This document shows positions 1-8,130 of a DNA stretch of 64,000 bases, in pieces. The notes beneath the pieces were generated by a model. The model did no database searches, was not told where the DNA came from, and worked only from the letters and a program-made list of their open reading frames with translations. Every line of letters starts with the position of its first letter. The stretch's first letter is position 1. Position numbers and translations under genes: made by a program. Origin of the DNA: JAJRTE01 sp964418585 (GTDB lineage Bacteria > Myxococcota_A > UBA796 > JAJRTE01); NCBI GenBank assembly GCA_964418585.1, contig CAYQMG010000072.1, forward strand, positions 62,001 through 126,000, given 5' to 3'.

Positions 1-687
1 TTCCGCATGTTCAGTCGGTACTGTGAACGCAACCACTGGAAGATGGAAATTCTGTCTCAGAGTGTGTCCGAAATGGGCGGCTTCAAAGAGGTCATCGCCC
101 TGATCGAAGGCAAAAACGTTTACAGTCGGCTCAAGTACGAGTCCGGGGTTCATCGGGTGCAGCGCGTGCCGGAAACCGAGAGTCAGGGACGGATCCACAC
201 CTCGGCGGTCACGGTGGCGGTCCTCCCCGAGGCGGAAGAGGTGGACGTACAGATCGATGAGCGGGATCTCCAGATCGACGTGTTCCGGTCGTCCGGTCCT
301 GGTGGACAGAGCGTGAACACGACCGATTCTGCGGTGCGGATCACCCACATTCCGACGGGCATGGTGGTGGTGTGCCAGGACGAGAAGAGTCAGCTCAAAA
401 ACAAGAACAAGGCGCTGAAAGTGCTGCGAGCGCGGTTGTTGGAGCGGGAGCAGGCGCGGGCTGCGGAGGAGTTGTCGCAGACGCGGCGGGCGATGATCGG
501 GACAGGGGACCGTTCCGAGCGGATCCGGACGTACAATTTTCCCCAGGGCCGGGTGTCGGATCATCGTATCGGTCTCACGATCTACAAGCTTGAATCGTTC
601 CTGGATGGGGAGATGGACGAGGTGATCGACGCGCTTGCCGCCCATTTCGAGGCGGAGCAACTCCAGGCCGAGTCCGGGAGAGCCTGA
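1..687 (+). CDS. prfA: Peptide chain release factor 1 (C-terminal part)
   Basis: Release factor 1 reads UAA and UAG in the ribosomal A site and triggers peptidyl-tRNA hydrolysis. The window opens inside the gene; about 228 residues are visible, beginning in frame at base 1. The recognition loop reads VPETESQGR, the P-x-T type of RF1 rather than the SPF of RF2. The catalytic GGQ lies in SSGPGGQSVNTTDSAVR near nt 292-342. The C-terminal domain with YNFPQGRVSDHR is intact and ends at TGA 685-687. prmC, which encodes the GGQ methyltransferase, starts 5 bp later, the common prfA-prmC pairing, so the two are surely co-transcribed. Confidence 0.96.
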   Translation, partial: FRMFSRYCERNHWKMEILSQSVSEMGGFKEVIALIEGKNVYSRLKYESGVHRVQRVPETESQGRIHTSAVTVAVLPEAEEVDVQIDERDLQIDVFRSSGPGGQSVNTTDSAVRITHIPTGMVVVCQDEKSQLKNKNKALKVLRARLLEREQARAAEELSQTRRAMIGTGDRSERIRTYNFPQGRVSDHRIGLTIYKLESFLDGEMDEVIDALAAHFEAEQLQAESGRA

Positions 688-692
688 TCACC

Positions 693-1766
693 ATGGGCTG
701 GACGGTCCTCGACGTACTCAACTGGACGACATCGCACTTCAAGCGCCATGGGGTGCCCACCCCTCGCCTCGATGCCGAGGTGCTTCTTGCCGACACACTT
801 GCCATGGATCGTGTCCGTCTGTACACGAGCTTTGACAAGCCCCTGACCAGCCCGGAGTTGACCCGATTTCGAGCGCGCGTCAAGGCCCGGTGCGCCCGGA
901 AACCGGTGGCCTACATTACCGGCCGAAAGGAGTTCTATGCCCTGGAGTTCGAGGTCGGCCCGGGGTGTCTGATTCCGAGGCCGGACACCGAGGTCCTGGT
1001 GGAGGAGGCGGTAACCCTGCTGGGACGTCGCAAGAGGAAGCCCCAGGCTCGACACCTGCCCTGGCGTCCGAATCTCGAGCAGGAAGAGGCAGGAGAAGCG
1101 ATCGGTTCTGAGGAAGGGGACGGGGCGAACCCGGAGGACGATCCAGCCGCGCGAAGAGGGGGGCCAGCGCAGGAGGAGTCGGGCAGCGATGGGAGCGCCG
1201 ACGCGGCGGATACGACCACTGCCGAGCCTCCGCTGGTACTGGACCTGTGTACAGGCGCAGGGATCATTCCGATCTGTCTGGCTCGTGAAACGCCTTGCCG
1301 TGTGATCGGCGTGGACATTGCGCCCCGGGCCGTCCAGTACGCGAAAAAGAACGTCGCGCGGTATCACCTGGAATCTCAGGTGGCCATCGTGGAAGGGGAC
1401 CTGCTTCAGCCCGTCCCTCGACGGTTTCGGGGCCGATTCGCCCTGGTGACAGCCAACCCGCCCTACCTCACACCCGGGATGCTCGATCAAGCTGCTCCGG
1501 AAATCAACCGATACGAACCGCGAACCGCGCTCCTCGGAGGTCCGGACGGGCTGGAAGTGTGCCGGCGGATCGTGGCCGAGGCGCCTGCCTGGATGGCGCC
1601 CGGGGGATGGCTCCTGATCGAGATCGGCACCACTGCCCAGGCCCGGTCCGTGGAGGAGGGCATGTTTCGGGCTGGTCTGGTGGATTGCTACACGCGCAAC
1701 GACCTGTCCGGGCAAGTGCGGGTGGTGGTGGGGCGCAAGCCGGGTTCGTCATCCGAGACCGCGTAG
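693..1766 (+). CDS. prmC: Release factor glutamine methyltransferase with internal insertion
   Basis: PrmC methylates the glutamine of the GGQ motif of release factors using S-adenosylmethionine. The N-terminal helical domain (residues about 1-90) is followed by the Rossmann fold, with LDLCTGAGIIPICLA as the SAM-binding motif I and ANPPYL as the substrate-binding NPPY motif. At 357 aa it is longer than the usual roughly 280. The excess is a charged, low-complexity stretch of about 65-70 residues (about 112-180, rich in E, G, R and A) between the linker beta-hairpin and motif I. The ATG is 5 bp after the prfA stop. The gene ends 3 bp from the convergent flhF stop, leaving no room for a conventional terminator. 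Confidence 0.94.
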   Translation: MGWTVLDVLNWTTSHFKRHGVPTPRLDAEVLLADTLAMDRVRLYTSFDKPLTSPELTRFRARVKARCARKPVAYITGRKEFYALEFEVGPGCLIPRPDTEVLVEEAVTLLGRRKRKPQARHLPWRPNLEQEEAGEAIGSEEGDGANPEDDPAARRGGPAQEESGSDGSADAADTTTAEPPLVLDLCTGAGIIPICLARETPCRVIGVDIAPRAVQYAKKNVARYHLESQVAIVEGDLLQPVPRRFRGRFALVTANPPYLTPGMLDQAAPEINRYEPRTALLGGPDGLEVCRRIVAEAPAWMAPGGWLLIEIGTTAQARSVEEGMFRAGLVDCYTRNDLSGQVRVVVGRKPGSSSETA

Positions 1767-1769
1767 CGC

Positions 1770-2753
1770 TCAAGCTCCGAATTTTTGGGAAAGATTCAAC
1801 ACCAGGTCGGCCACACGCTCGGCGGTGGCCACCTCGATGTCCTGGGGCACATTCTGGCCCAGCCCGAGGTAGGCCAAGGGACGGCCGCACCAGTGCGGGG
1901 CGTTCAGCAGGATACCGTGGGACCGACTTTCATCCAGCTTGGTGACGATGAGGCCATCATACCGGAGTGGGTCGAACCGTTTCAGGATGTCCCGGGTGTC
2001 GGAATGCTTGGTGGTGGCGCTGATGACCAGGTGGGTGTGGATCCGATCCTCGACGCCAAGCAGTTCCTGGACCTCCTTCAACCGCGCCTCGTCATGCGGC
2101 CCTTGCCCGGCCGTATCGATGAACACCAGCTCGAGTTCCGAATAAGACGCCAGGGCCTCCCGCATCTGGTCCCGGTCCTCGGCCACGATCAAGGGTAGCT
2201 CGAGAAGGCGGGCATAGGCACTCAACTGCTCGACTGCAGCCACCCGGTACGTATCGGTGGAAATCAGGCCCACCTTGCGCCCGTCCTTGAACGATGAGAG
2301 CGCGGCGAGCTTGGCGAGCGTCGTGGACTTGCCGACCCCGGTGGGACCGACCAGGGCGACCACGGTCTGGCCCCCTCGAGCGACCTTCAGAGGTCCGGTG
2401 ACCGAGACCCATCGCATGACCACTTCGGCCGCGGCGGCCGCCACGTCCTTGTCGTTGCCCCAGTGCGCCTCCGGCAGGATCCGACACACCTCTTGCACCA
2501 GGCCCCGGGCCATGACCGGTTCGACTTCCTCGAGGTTCAGCCGGTCAGCAAGGCGTCGCAACGCGCCGGTCAACTGGGGGCCGACCGGGGCGACCAAGGG
2601 TGCCGTCTCCCGCGATGGCCGCTCCGGCTCTTCCGGTGGGAGCCCGAGGGACACGGGCCGGGCCGGGGCGGAGAACCAGTTGATCAGCCGCGTAAACCAC
2701 GACGGCGACGTGGGTGCTCGTTCCGCTTTGGTCGGCGAGTTGTCAGAGTTCAT
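1770..2753 (-). CDS. flhF: FlhF-type SRP-family GTPase
   Basis: A 327-aa protein of the SRP54/FtsY/FlhF GTPase class. The NG domain is clear: G1 GPTGVGKSTTLAKLA, the DTYRVAAVEQL motif, G3 DTAGQGP and G4 TKLDES. The N-terminal 70 or so residues are proline-rich and do not resemble the SRP54 M domain or the FtsY A domain. The TYRVAAVEQL signature and the C-terminal VPQDIEVAT fit FlhF, which sets the polar site and number of flagella in many bacteria. No flagellar gene is visible nearby. The chosen ATG (MNSDNSP) overlaps the upstream stop by 11 bp; an alternative start lies 10 codons upstream. FlhF is the best family call, but the role could be polar placement of another machine. Confidence 0.8.
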   Translation of the reverse strand: MNSDNSPTKAERAPTSPSWFTRLINWFSAPARPVSLGLPPEEPERPSRETAPLVAPVGPQLTGALRRLADRLNLEEVEPVMARGLVQEVCRILPEAHWGNDKDVAAAAAEVVMRWVSVTGPLKVARGGQTVVALVGPTGVGKSTTLAKLAALSSFKDGRKVGLISTDTYRVAAVEQLSAYARLLELPLIVAEDRDQMREALASYSELELVFIDTAGQGPHDEARLKEVQELLGVEDRIHTHLVISATTKHSDTRDILKRFDPLRYDGLIVTKLDESRSHGILLNAPHWCGRPLAYLGLGQNVPQDIEVATAERVADLVLNLSQKFGA

Positions 2754-3441
2754 CGTTGTGCTTGTGCAAGGGCTTCGCCCCACGCACCTTTCCCAGCAGC
2801 TCTTCGAGATGCCTGTTCATTTCCTCCGGAGACGGCGGACGCTCCAGGCGCGGCACCTCGGCCCTATCCTGCTCGTCGCCACGCACCGCCAGACGGTCCA
2901 GTGCCCACCCGTCCACGCCGGCCAGGTCGGGCAAGCTCGGTCCGACCGGGGCATCCACACCGACTCCGCCACCCGTCCCCCGGGATTCCACCGTCGAGGG
3001 GTGCACCTTGGAACGGTGGACCCTTCGCCACGCTACCAGGACGAGTATCGCCGACAGCCCCCCTCCGATGACCATCCCAATCGTGCCGCCCAACGGCCAC
3101 CGCGACGCCTCGCTCTGCAAGGGGGGAGGCTCCGCCTGGTCGCGCGACAGGATGTCCTGAATCGGAGCCACGTCCGCAGGAGCCTCCCGGCGAGAACTCA
3201 GCTCCGGAGCCGCGATTCGCCAGGCCCCGTACAGGTCCGGCGTCCGGATACCCTGTCCTTGAGGCTGCACCGCTTCCAGCCGATCTACCGCACTGCCATA
3301 CAGCTCACTCGTGGCCGAAGCCGGGCGTGCTCCCACCATCAACGCCAGCCCCCCCAAGGCCAAGGCGAGACGGAGCCCCACCATCGGCACACCTGCCACG
3401 GTCCCGCAAAGCCCTTTGTGGACCTGGTCTCGACCCGACAT
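2743..3441 (-). CDS. Bitopic membrane protein of unknown function upstream of flhF
   Basis: I do not recognise this family. It has an N-terminal signal-like segment (VGLRLALALGGLALMVGARPASA), a region of about 80 residues, a second hydrophobic segment (GGTIGMVIGGGLSAILVLVAW), and a charged cytoplasmic-type tail ending in a predicted helix (PSPEEMNRHLEELLGKVRG). The start at 3441 has GAGGG 5 nt upstream. An internal ATG at 3384 would give a cleaner signal peptide and is a realistic alternative. The stop overlaps the start of the FlhF-type GTPase, so the two are translationally coupled, which suggests it is the membrane partner of that GTPase. The topology resembles FliO- or FimV-like bitopic proteins, but I see no diagnostic motif. 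Confidence 0.6.
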   Translation of the reverse strand: MSGRDQVHKGLCGTVAGVPMVGLRLALALGGLALMVGARPASATSELYGSAVDRLEAVQPQGQGIRTPDLYGAWRIAAPELSSRREAPADVAPIQDILSRDQAEPPPLQSEASRWPLGGTIGMVIGGGLSAILVLVAWRRVHRSKVHPSTVESRGTGGGVGVDAPVGPSLPDLAGVDGWALDRLAVRGDEQDRAEVPRLERPPSPEEMNRHLEELLGKVRGAKPLHKHNDEL

Positions 3442-3754
3442 CGTGACCCTCGAGACGGCCTCCGAACCCTCTTCCCTCGCACCCAAGCGGGCGCAGCCTC
3501 ACCTCGTCGTGTTCACTATGTACCGCGATCAAGGCGCAAGCGCAATGAATAAGCGCGGCTCACGAACCCTTCTCCGCGCATTTCACTTCCGCCCCGGGCT
3601 GGATGTGTGCTAAACAGCGCTTCGTGGTCCATGGTGCGGAGCGCCCTCCATTGCTCACCGCCCCCTGGAATCCGGGCACAGGATCGGTGAGCAGACGGTT
3701 CCGGGCGTCCCACTCGAGATGAGGTGGAACCTTCAGACGAGCAGGAGAGGACTC
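3442..3754. other. Divergent intergenic region upstream of selD
   Basis: This is the intergenic region between the minus-strand membrane-protein gene and selD. It holds the 9-bp inverted repeat described separately and the selD ribosome-binding site (AGGAGAGG, nt 3743-3750, 4 nt before the ATG). I see no convincing sigma-70 promoter on either strand and no RNA gene. I looked specifically for selC (tRNA-Sec) here and found no UCA anticodon arm. Confidence 0.5.
3652..3693. repeat. 9-bp perfect inverted repeat in the selD leader region
   Basis: TGCTCACCG (3652-3660) and its exact reverse complement CGGTGAGCA (3685-3693) are separated by 24 bp. The site lies about 60 bp upstream of the selD ATG, so it could form an RNA stem in the selD leader or be a protein-binding site. 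The spacer contains a further short C/G-rich complementary pair. No known riboswitch class is recognised. Confidence 0.4.
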
Positions 3755-4831
3755 ATGACACGGCAACAACGGTGCAACCTCACCGCCATGGTTCAGGCGG
3801 CCGGTTGAGCGTCCAAGCTGGGCCCAACGGTGTTGGGCGATACACTGGCTCGGTTGCCGCTCGTGGCCGACAGCCGGTTGCTCGTGGGGTTCGGAACCTC
3901 GGACGATGCGGCCGTCTATCGACTGGGCGACGACCTGGCCCTGGTGCAGACGGTGGACTTCTTCACCCCCATCGTCGACGATCCTTACTGGTTCGGCCGA
4001 ATCGCGGCCTCGAACGCGCTCTCCGACGTGTACGCCATGGGCGGACACCCGCTCACGGCGATGAACATCGTCTGTTTCCCGGAAAAAACCCTGGGGATGG
4101 ACGTGCTGGACCGAATCCTGAGAGGAGGATTGGATGCCATCAACGAGGCGGGCGCCACCCTGGTCGGAGGACACACGGTCAGCGACCCCGAACCCAAGTA
4201 CGGCCTCGCAGTGACCGGCACCATCCATCCCGACGAGGTGATCAGCAATGGGGGAGCACGACCGGGGGACCTCCTGGTCCTGACCAAGCCCATCGGAACC
4301 GGCATCCTGTGCACAGCCCACAAGCGCGGGGAACTACCCGACGAGAAGCTCGAGCCGGTGGTCAAGGTCATGGCGGCTCTGAACCGCGCGGCCGCTGGGG
4401 CCATGCGCACGCTCGGTGTCCGGGGGGCCACAGACGTGACCGGCTTCGGACTCCTGGGCCACGCCCTGGAACTGGCCCGCGCAAGCAACGTCACGCTCGA
4501 GATCCATGCCAACCGAGTCCCGTTACTCCAGGGCACCCTCGAATACATCGAGCGAGGCACCGTGCCCGGAGGGACCAAGAAGAATCGAAAGCACGCGCTC
4601 CCTCATGCGACGGTCTCGCCCGCTGTTCCCGACCCCCTCCTCCTGGCTCTGTGCGACGCGCAGACCTCGGGGGGGCTCCTCATCGCCGTCCCGGGCGACC
4701 GGGCACACGACATCGCATCCGCATTCGAAAAAGCGGGCCACCTGGAGCACGCGGTCATCGGGCAAGTGACCGAGCGAGGGGAAACGCCCCTGGTCGTCGT
4801 CCCGGGAGGCAAGGATGAAGCGATGTTCTGA
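3755..4831 (+). CDS. selD: Selenide, water dikinase, itself a selenoprotein (in-frame TGA = Sec18)
   Basis: SelD makes selenophosphate from selenide and ATP, the donor for selenocysteine and selenouridine. Downstream of nt 3830 the protein is unmistakable: SDDAAVY, TVDFFTPIVDDPYWFGRIAA, LVGGHTV, DVTGFGLLGHA and DAQTSGGL. A naive reading starts at GTG 3830 and lacks the catalytic N-terminus. Reading in the same frame from ATG 3755, which has a strong ribosome-binding site (AGGAGAGG, 4 nt spacer), gives MTRQQRCNLTAMVQAAG, then TGA (3806-3808), then ASKLGPTVLGDTLA. The TGA sits exactly where the catalytic Cys or Sec of SelD is expected, with the conserved Lys three residues later. A SECIS-like hairpin follows. 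The full length is then 358 aa, normal for SelD. Sec insertion is inferred from sequence only. Confidence 0.9.
3806..3838 (+). promoter_or_regulatory. Bacterial SECIS element after the selD UGA codon
   Basis: The element consists of the UGA at 3806-3808, 13 nt, then a perfect 7-bp stem GCCCAAC (3822-3828) / GTTGGGC (3832-3838) closing on the loop GGU (3829-3831). Bacterial SECIS hairpins lie directly downstream of the UGA inside the coding region, with an apical stem about 11-14 nt away and an apical G-U that contacts SelB. The spacing and GGU loop match that description closely. This element supports Sec insertion rather than termination. Confidence 0.8.
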
Positions 4832-4914
4832 TTTCGCGCGCCGGTCCCCTGCGCCGTCCCCTTGACAAGACGCGACTCGAACCGGCGGCGGACCGCCCCC
4901 CCGAACCCTGCTAC

Positions 4915-5760
4915 CTACTGGCCGAGATCTTCCGGAATATCCGGCATATCGAACGTGGTGACCACCGACATCACCCCGGCACCGCTCACCGCGTTCGTCA
5001 CCAGGTGATTCAGGTTGGTGGACACGTGCTGCTCATCCACGACGCCCCGCTCGAGGCCAGACAGGGCGATGGCATACATCTGCTGTTCGACGAACAGGTC
5101 TCCCGGAAGGGTGAGGGAGGTCACGTCGCTTTGGGTCAGGAATTCGAACAGCTCATTCAAATCTCGAGGCAAGTTGTCATACACCTCGTTCCCCGAGGAA
5201 TCGAACACGGCGGCCACCACGTTGTCCACCGGATTGGCCCAGCGCAGAGGCAAGTCGGTTCCGGGTTCGTGGTACTCGCCCAACTCAGTGGGAGACTCGA
5301 GCTGAATGGCGTCGGCCGCGACGAACTTGATCCAGTAGTCGCTTCCGGAGAAATTCATGTTGACGGTGTATTCGCCGCCGACGACGTACTTGAATTCGGG
5401 TTCCTGAAGGGAGGTGAGTCCATACAGGCCCGGATTGTCCTCATCAGGGATCAAGTCGAAGGTCCCATTCGGCGTCGTGATCGTGACGGTGGCATCGGCC
5501 ACCCCCTCTCCCGAGAAGGGGCTGGAACTTTCCACGCTGGCCTCGGTCAACCGGCCGATGGCGACGACGACGGAGGTGGGCACGTCACCGTTGATTCCGA
5601 ACTGGGACAGCGTATCGGTCGCCTCAGGAGGCGCGCCGAGCAACACCACCTCTGCAGCAACCGGAGCGAAATACTGCGCGGAATCCTCCAGGAGCGCGCA
5701 TGCTGTCAAGCCAATGGATACCAACGCCGCAAACGCGACGCCGAGGAGTCGTCTCTTCAT
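4915..5760 (-). CDS. Predicted lipoprotein, function unknown
   Basis: A 281-aa protein of unrecognised family. The start at ATG 5760 has GGAGG 6 nt upstream and gives a clean lipoprotein signal, MKRRLLGVAFAALVSIGLTAC, with lipobox LTAC and the acylated Cys at residue 21. The mature part is acidic. It contains a possible beta-sandwich region (DATVTITTPNGTFDL, GGEYTVNMNFSG), which resembles an Ig-like or carboxypeptidase-regulatory-like fold, then LPLRWANPVDNVVAAVFD. An acidic residue follows the lipid Cys only at a distance (CALLED), so outer-membrane sorting is likely. It converges on selD with an 83-bp gap and probably forms a single-gene unit. Confidence 0.7.
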   Translation of the reverse strand: MKRRLLGVAFAALVSIGLTACALLEDSAQYFAPVAAEVVLLGAPPEATDTLSQFGINGDVPTSVVVAIGRLTEASVESSSPFSGEGVADATVTITTPNGTFDLIPDEDNPGLYGLTSLQEPEFKYVVGGEYTVNMNFSGSDYWIKFVAADAIQLESPTELGEYHEPGTDLPLRWANPVDNVVAAVFDSSGNEVYDNLPRDLNELFEFLTQSDVTSLTLPGDLFVEQQMYAIALSGLERGVVDEQHVSTNLNHLVTNAVSGAGVMSVVTTFDMPDIPEDLGQ

Positions 5761-5891
5761 TGCAACCTCCACGAAGCACGCAGCCACCGGGGCTGGACCG
5801 CACGCATTGAGACCGTTGTTGTTCCTGTACCCTTTCACTCGGAAGCCCGGCGAGCAAACTTAGGACTTTCGCCTGCCTGGCGCTCAAGGAT

Positions 5892-6332
5892 TCATCCGAT
5901 GGTGAAGGTCAATTCCGCACTCGCTACCAACTCCTCACCGACCAAGGCCCTTCCTTGTAATATTACGAGGTTTCCAAAGACTTTCAAGACGTTCACGTCG
6001 AGTTCGAGCATTTCCCCCGGCCGTACCGGTCGCCGAAACCGCGCCTTTTCCACTCGAGCGAGATATTTCCCTTCGGAGTCGGGTGCGCCGTTCTCGGAGG
6101 GTTCGCTGAACAGGAGGGCACCCATCTGGCCGAGGGCCTCGATGATCAGGACACCTGGGAAAATGGGGTGTCCCGGAAAGTGCCCCTGGAGGTACGGGTC
6201 GGTGGCGGAAACCATCTTGACCCCCCTCCCCCGTTGGCCAGGCTCCATTTCCAGCACGCGGTCGACGAACAGAAAGGGATACCGGTGAGGAATCCGACGC
6301 AGGATCTCCTCGAGAGACAACGATTCACTCAT
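5892..6332 (-). CDS. fabZ: 3-hydroxyacyl-[acyl-carrier-protein] dehydratase
   Basis: FabZ removes water from beta-hydroxyacyl-ACP in the type II fatty acid synthesis cycle. This 146-aa protein has the family length and the hot-dog-fold signature. IPHRYPFLFVDRV is followed by GHFPGHPIFPGVLIIEALGQ, which holds the catalytic His (GHFPGHP) and Glu (IIEALGQ). The ATG at 6332 overlaps the alr stop by 8 bp (ATGAGTGA), indicating translational coupling. It is the last gene of the operon unknown-tdk-alr-fabZ. Usually fabZ sits with lpxA/lpxD; here it is with a racemase and a nucleoside kinase, which looks like a growth-linked housekeeping cluster and not an LPS one. Confidence 0.93.
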   Translation of the reverse strand: MSESLSLEEILRRIPHRYPFLFVDRVLEMEPGQRGRGVKMVSATDPYLQGHFPGHPIFPGVLIIEALGQMGALLFSEPSENGAPDSEGKYLARVEKARFRRPVRPGEMLELDVNVLKVFGNLVILQGRALVGEELVASAELTFTIG

Positions 6333-7500
6333 GCACACCTCCATGTTCGGCCGTGTTGCCGTCTCCGTTGCGTGGAATCCTGGGCACATGCTCCGCGATG
6401 CGGGTGACCACCTCGTAGTTGATGGTCCCGATCCAGGCACCCATCTGCTCGGCCGTTACTTCCTCATCCCCCTGGGCGCCCAACAATACCACTTCTTCTT
6501 CCAACTTCACGTCAGGGATGTCGGTAACGTCCACCATGATCATGTTCATGCACACCCGACCTCGCACCGGGGCGCGGACCCCGCGAACCAGCACGTGGCC
6601 GGTGTTGGAGAGCTTGCGATCATAGCCGTCGTAATAGCCGACCGGGAGCACTGCGAGACGGATGGGGTGGGTGGCCTTGAAGGTGCACCCGTAGCCGACG
6701 AACTCCCCGGTCTCAACCACCTTCACCTGGGCGACGCGGGTCTTCCAGGTGAGTGCTGGACGAAGCACGACCTGCTCGCGGTGCATTCGGAGTGCAGACA
6801 CGAGCGTCTCGGGCGAGGGCCAGAGTCCATAGGTCGCGATCCCGGTTCGAACCATGTCGAACTGAGTTTCCTCGAACAGGATGGTGGCTGCACTGTTGGC
6901 CGCGTGGAACATGGGCGGGGGCAGGCTGGAGGCGCGGATCCGCTGGATCCCCTCCTGGAACCTCCGAAGCTGAAGCTGGGCGAACCGGTGGTCGGTGGTG
7001 TCCTCGATGTTCGCGAAATGGGTGGCGACCCCTTCCAGCACGACCCCCTCGTCCACACAGGCTCGAGCCAGGTCCAGGAGGTGTTCGAGATCGACACCTT
7101 GCCGATTGTTGCCGGTCTCCAGCTTGAGGTGCGCACGGGCGGGACGCCCGAGTTTCCGGGCCGCCTCGCCCAGGGCCACCACGGTTTCCCGGTTGTAGAC
7201 CACCACCCGGCCGTCGAGCGCAACCAGGGGCTCGAGGTCTTCGAGTGCCACGTATCCCATCACATAGATCGGAGCCTGGATTCCGGCGGATCGAAGACGT
7301 GCCAACTCCTCCAGGGCGTTGACGCAAAGCCAGTCCGCCCCCCCCTCGAGGAAAGCTCGAGCCGCAACGAGGAGGCCATGTCCATAGGCATTGGCCTTGA
7401 CCACGGCAGCGAGGCGCACCTGGGGTGCGAGGAGGGACTTCAACGAGGCCACGTTGTGCCGGAGGGCCGAGACATCGACTTCACACCAGACCAGGTTCAT
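6325..7500 (-). CDS. alr: Alanine racemase
   Basis: A PLP-dependent enzyme converting L-alanine to D-alanine for peptidoglycan. At 391 aa it is a full-length fold-type III racemase. The Schiff-base lysine is K35 in VVKANAYGHG. The LKLETGNNRQGV segment carries the Arg that positions the substrate. The catalytic tyrosine is Y270 in GEFVGYGCTF. The C-terminal domain has GRVCMNMIMVDVTD, including the Met/Asp of the active-site entryway. It overlaps fabZ by 8 bp and starts 21 bp after the tdk stop, within one minus-strand operon. The C-terminal tail of about 15 residues after HVPRIP is charged and non-conserved. Confidence 0.94.
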   Translation of the reverse strand: MNLVWCEVDVSALRHNVASLKSLLAPQVRLAAVVKANAYGHGLLVAARAFLEGGADWLCVNALEELARLRSAGIQAPIYVMGYVALEDLEPLVALDGRVVVYNRETVVALGEAARKLGRPARAHLKLETGNNRQGVDLEHLLDLARACVDEGVVLEGVATHFANIEDTTDHRFAQLQLRRFQEGIQRIRASSLPPPMFHAANSAATILFEETQFDMVRTGIATYGLWPSPETLVSALRMHREQVVLRPALTWKTRVAQVKVVETGEFVGYGCTFKATHPIRLAVLPVGYYDGYDRKLSNTGHVLVRGVRAPVRGRVCMNMIMVDVTDIPDVKLEEEVVLLGAQGDEEVTAEQMGAWIGTINYEVVTRIAEHVPRIPRNGDGNTAEHGGVHE

Positions 7501-7521
7501 GGTATCCGCCGGGATCGGGGG

Positions 7522-8115
7522 CTATTTCTTGAGGGGCAATGCTTCCTGCACGTCCCCCGGCTTTTCAGGAACGAAGCACCGGCGGCACCGGGCCTCGTAG
7601 GCGTCCGTGGCGCCGAGCAGGAACCGAGCTTCGCGGTTTACGATCCGCTGAGAACGGTCGGCGGGATTACCGCACACCATGCAGATGGCCAGGTTCTTGG
7701 TGATGTATTCGGCCACGGCGAGCAACCGGGCGATGGTCTCGAACGGCTGGCCCCGGTAGTCCTGGTCCAGGCCGGCGACGATGACCCGCTTCCCCATGTT
7801 CGCCATTTCCTCGCAGGTGTCCACCAGGGATTCATCGAAGAACTGGGCCTCGTCCACTCCCACCACGTCGAATTCGCGGGACAGGGCCACCATGTCGGCG
7901 GGGTCCTGCACCATGATGGATTCCATCTGGGTGTCGTCATGGCTCACCACGTGGGTACGGGAGTAGCGGGTGTCAAGCATGGGCTTGAACACGACCACCC
8001 GTTGCTTCGCATACTGTGCGCGCCGCAAGCGCCGGATCAATTCCTCGGTCTTGCCGCTGAACATGCAGCCGGTCACGACTTCGATCCAGCCGGTGCCAGA
8101 AGGCATCAAGTACAT
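7522..8115 (-). CDS. tdk: Thymidine kinase (type II, zinc-containing)
   Basis: A salvage enzyme phosphorylating thymidine to dTMP with ATP. It has a Walker A GCMFSGKTEEL (residues 16-26), the lasso region and catalytic carboxylate in VDEAQFFDE, and two CxxC zinc pairs, CMVC near residue 148 and CRRC near 182. This is the type II architecture and size (197 aa). An alternative ATG three codons downstream (MPSGTGW) is equally plausible. It sits 15 bp after the unknown gene upstream and 21 bp before alr, so it belongs to the same operon, driven by the promoter at 9375-9403. Confidence 0.93.
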   Translation of the reverse strand: MYLMPSGTGWIEVVTGCMFSGKTEELIRRLRRAQYAKQRVVVFKPMLDTRYSRTHVVSHDDTQMESIMVQDPADMVALSREFDVVGVDEAQFFDESLVDTCEEMANMGKRVIVAGLDQDYRGQPFETIARLLAVAEYITKNLAICMVCGNPADRSQRIVNREARFLLGATDAYEARCRRCFVPEKPGDVQEALPLKK

Positions 8116-8130
8116 GTCGATTCTTCCGGT

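Noticed and set aside
3610..3730. Possible selC (tRNA-Sec) next to selD
   Set aside because: The inverted repeat tempted this reading, but no UCA anticodon loop, no long variable arm and no TTCGA loop are present.
4855..4870. TTGACA at 4862 as a promoter
   Set aside because: It lies between the convergent ends of selD and the lipoprotein gene, with no gene downstream on the plus strand to be driven by it.
5800..5880. Riboswitch-like leader (GGCGAAAG, AAGTTTGC) upstream of the lipoprotein gene at 5760
   Set aside because: It has some structured character but lacks the conserved cores of the c-di-GMP, fluoride, cobalamin or TPP classes that I compared.
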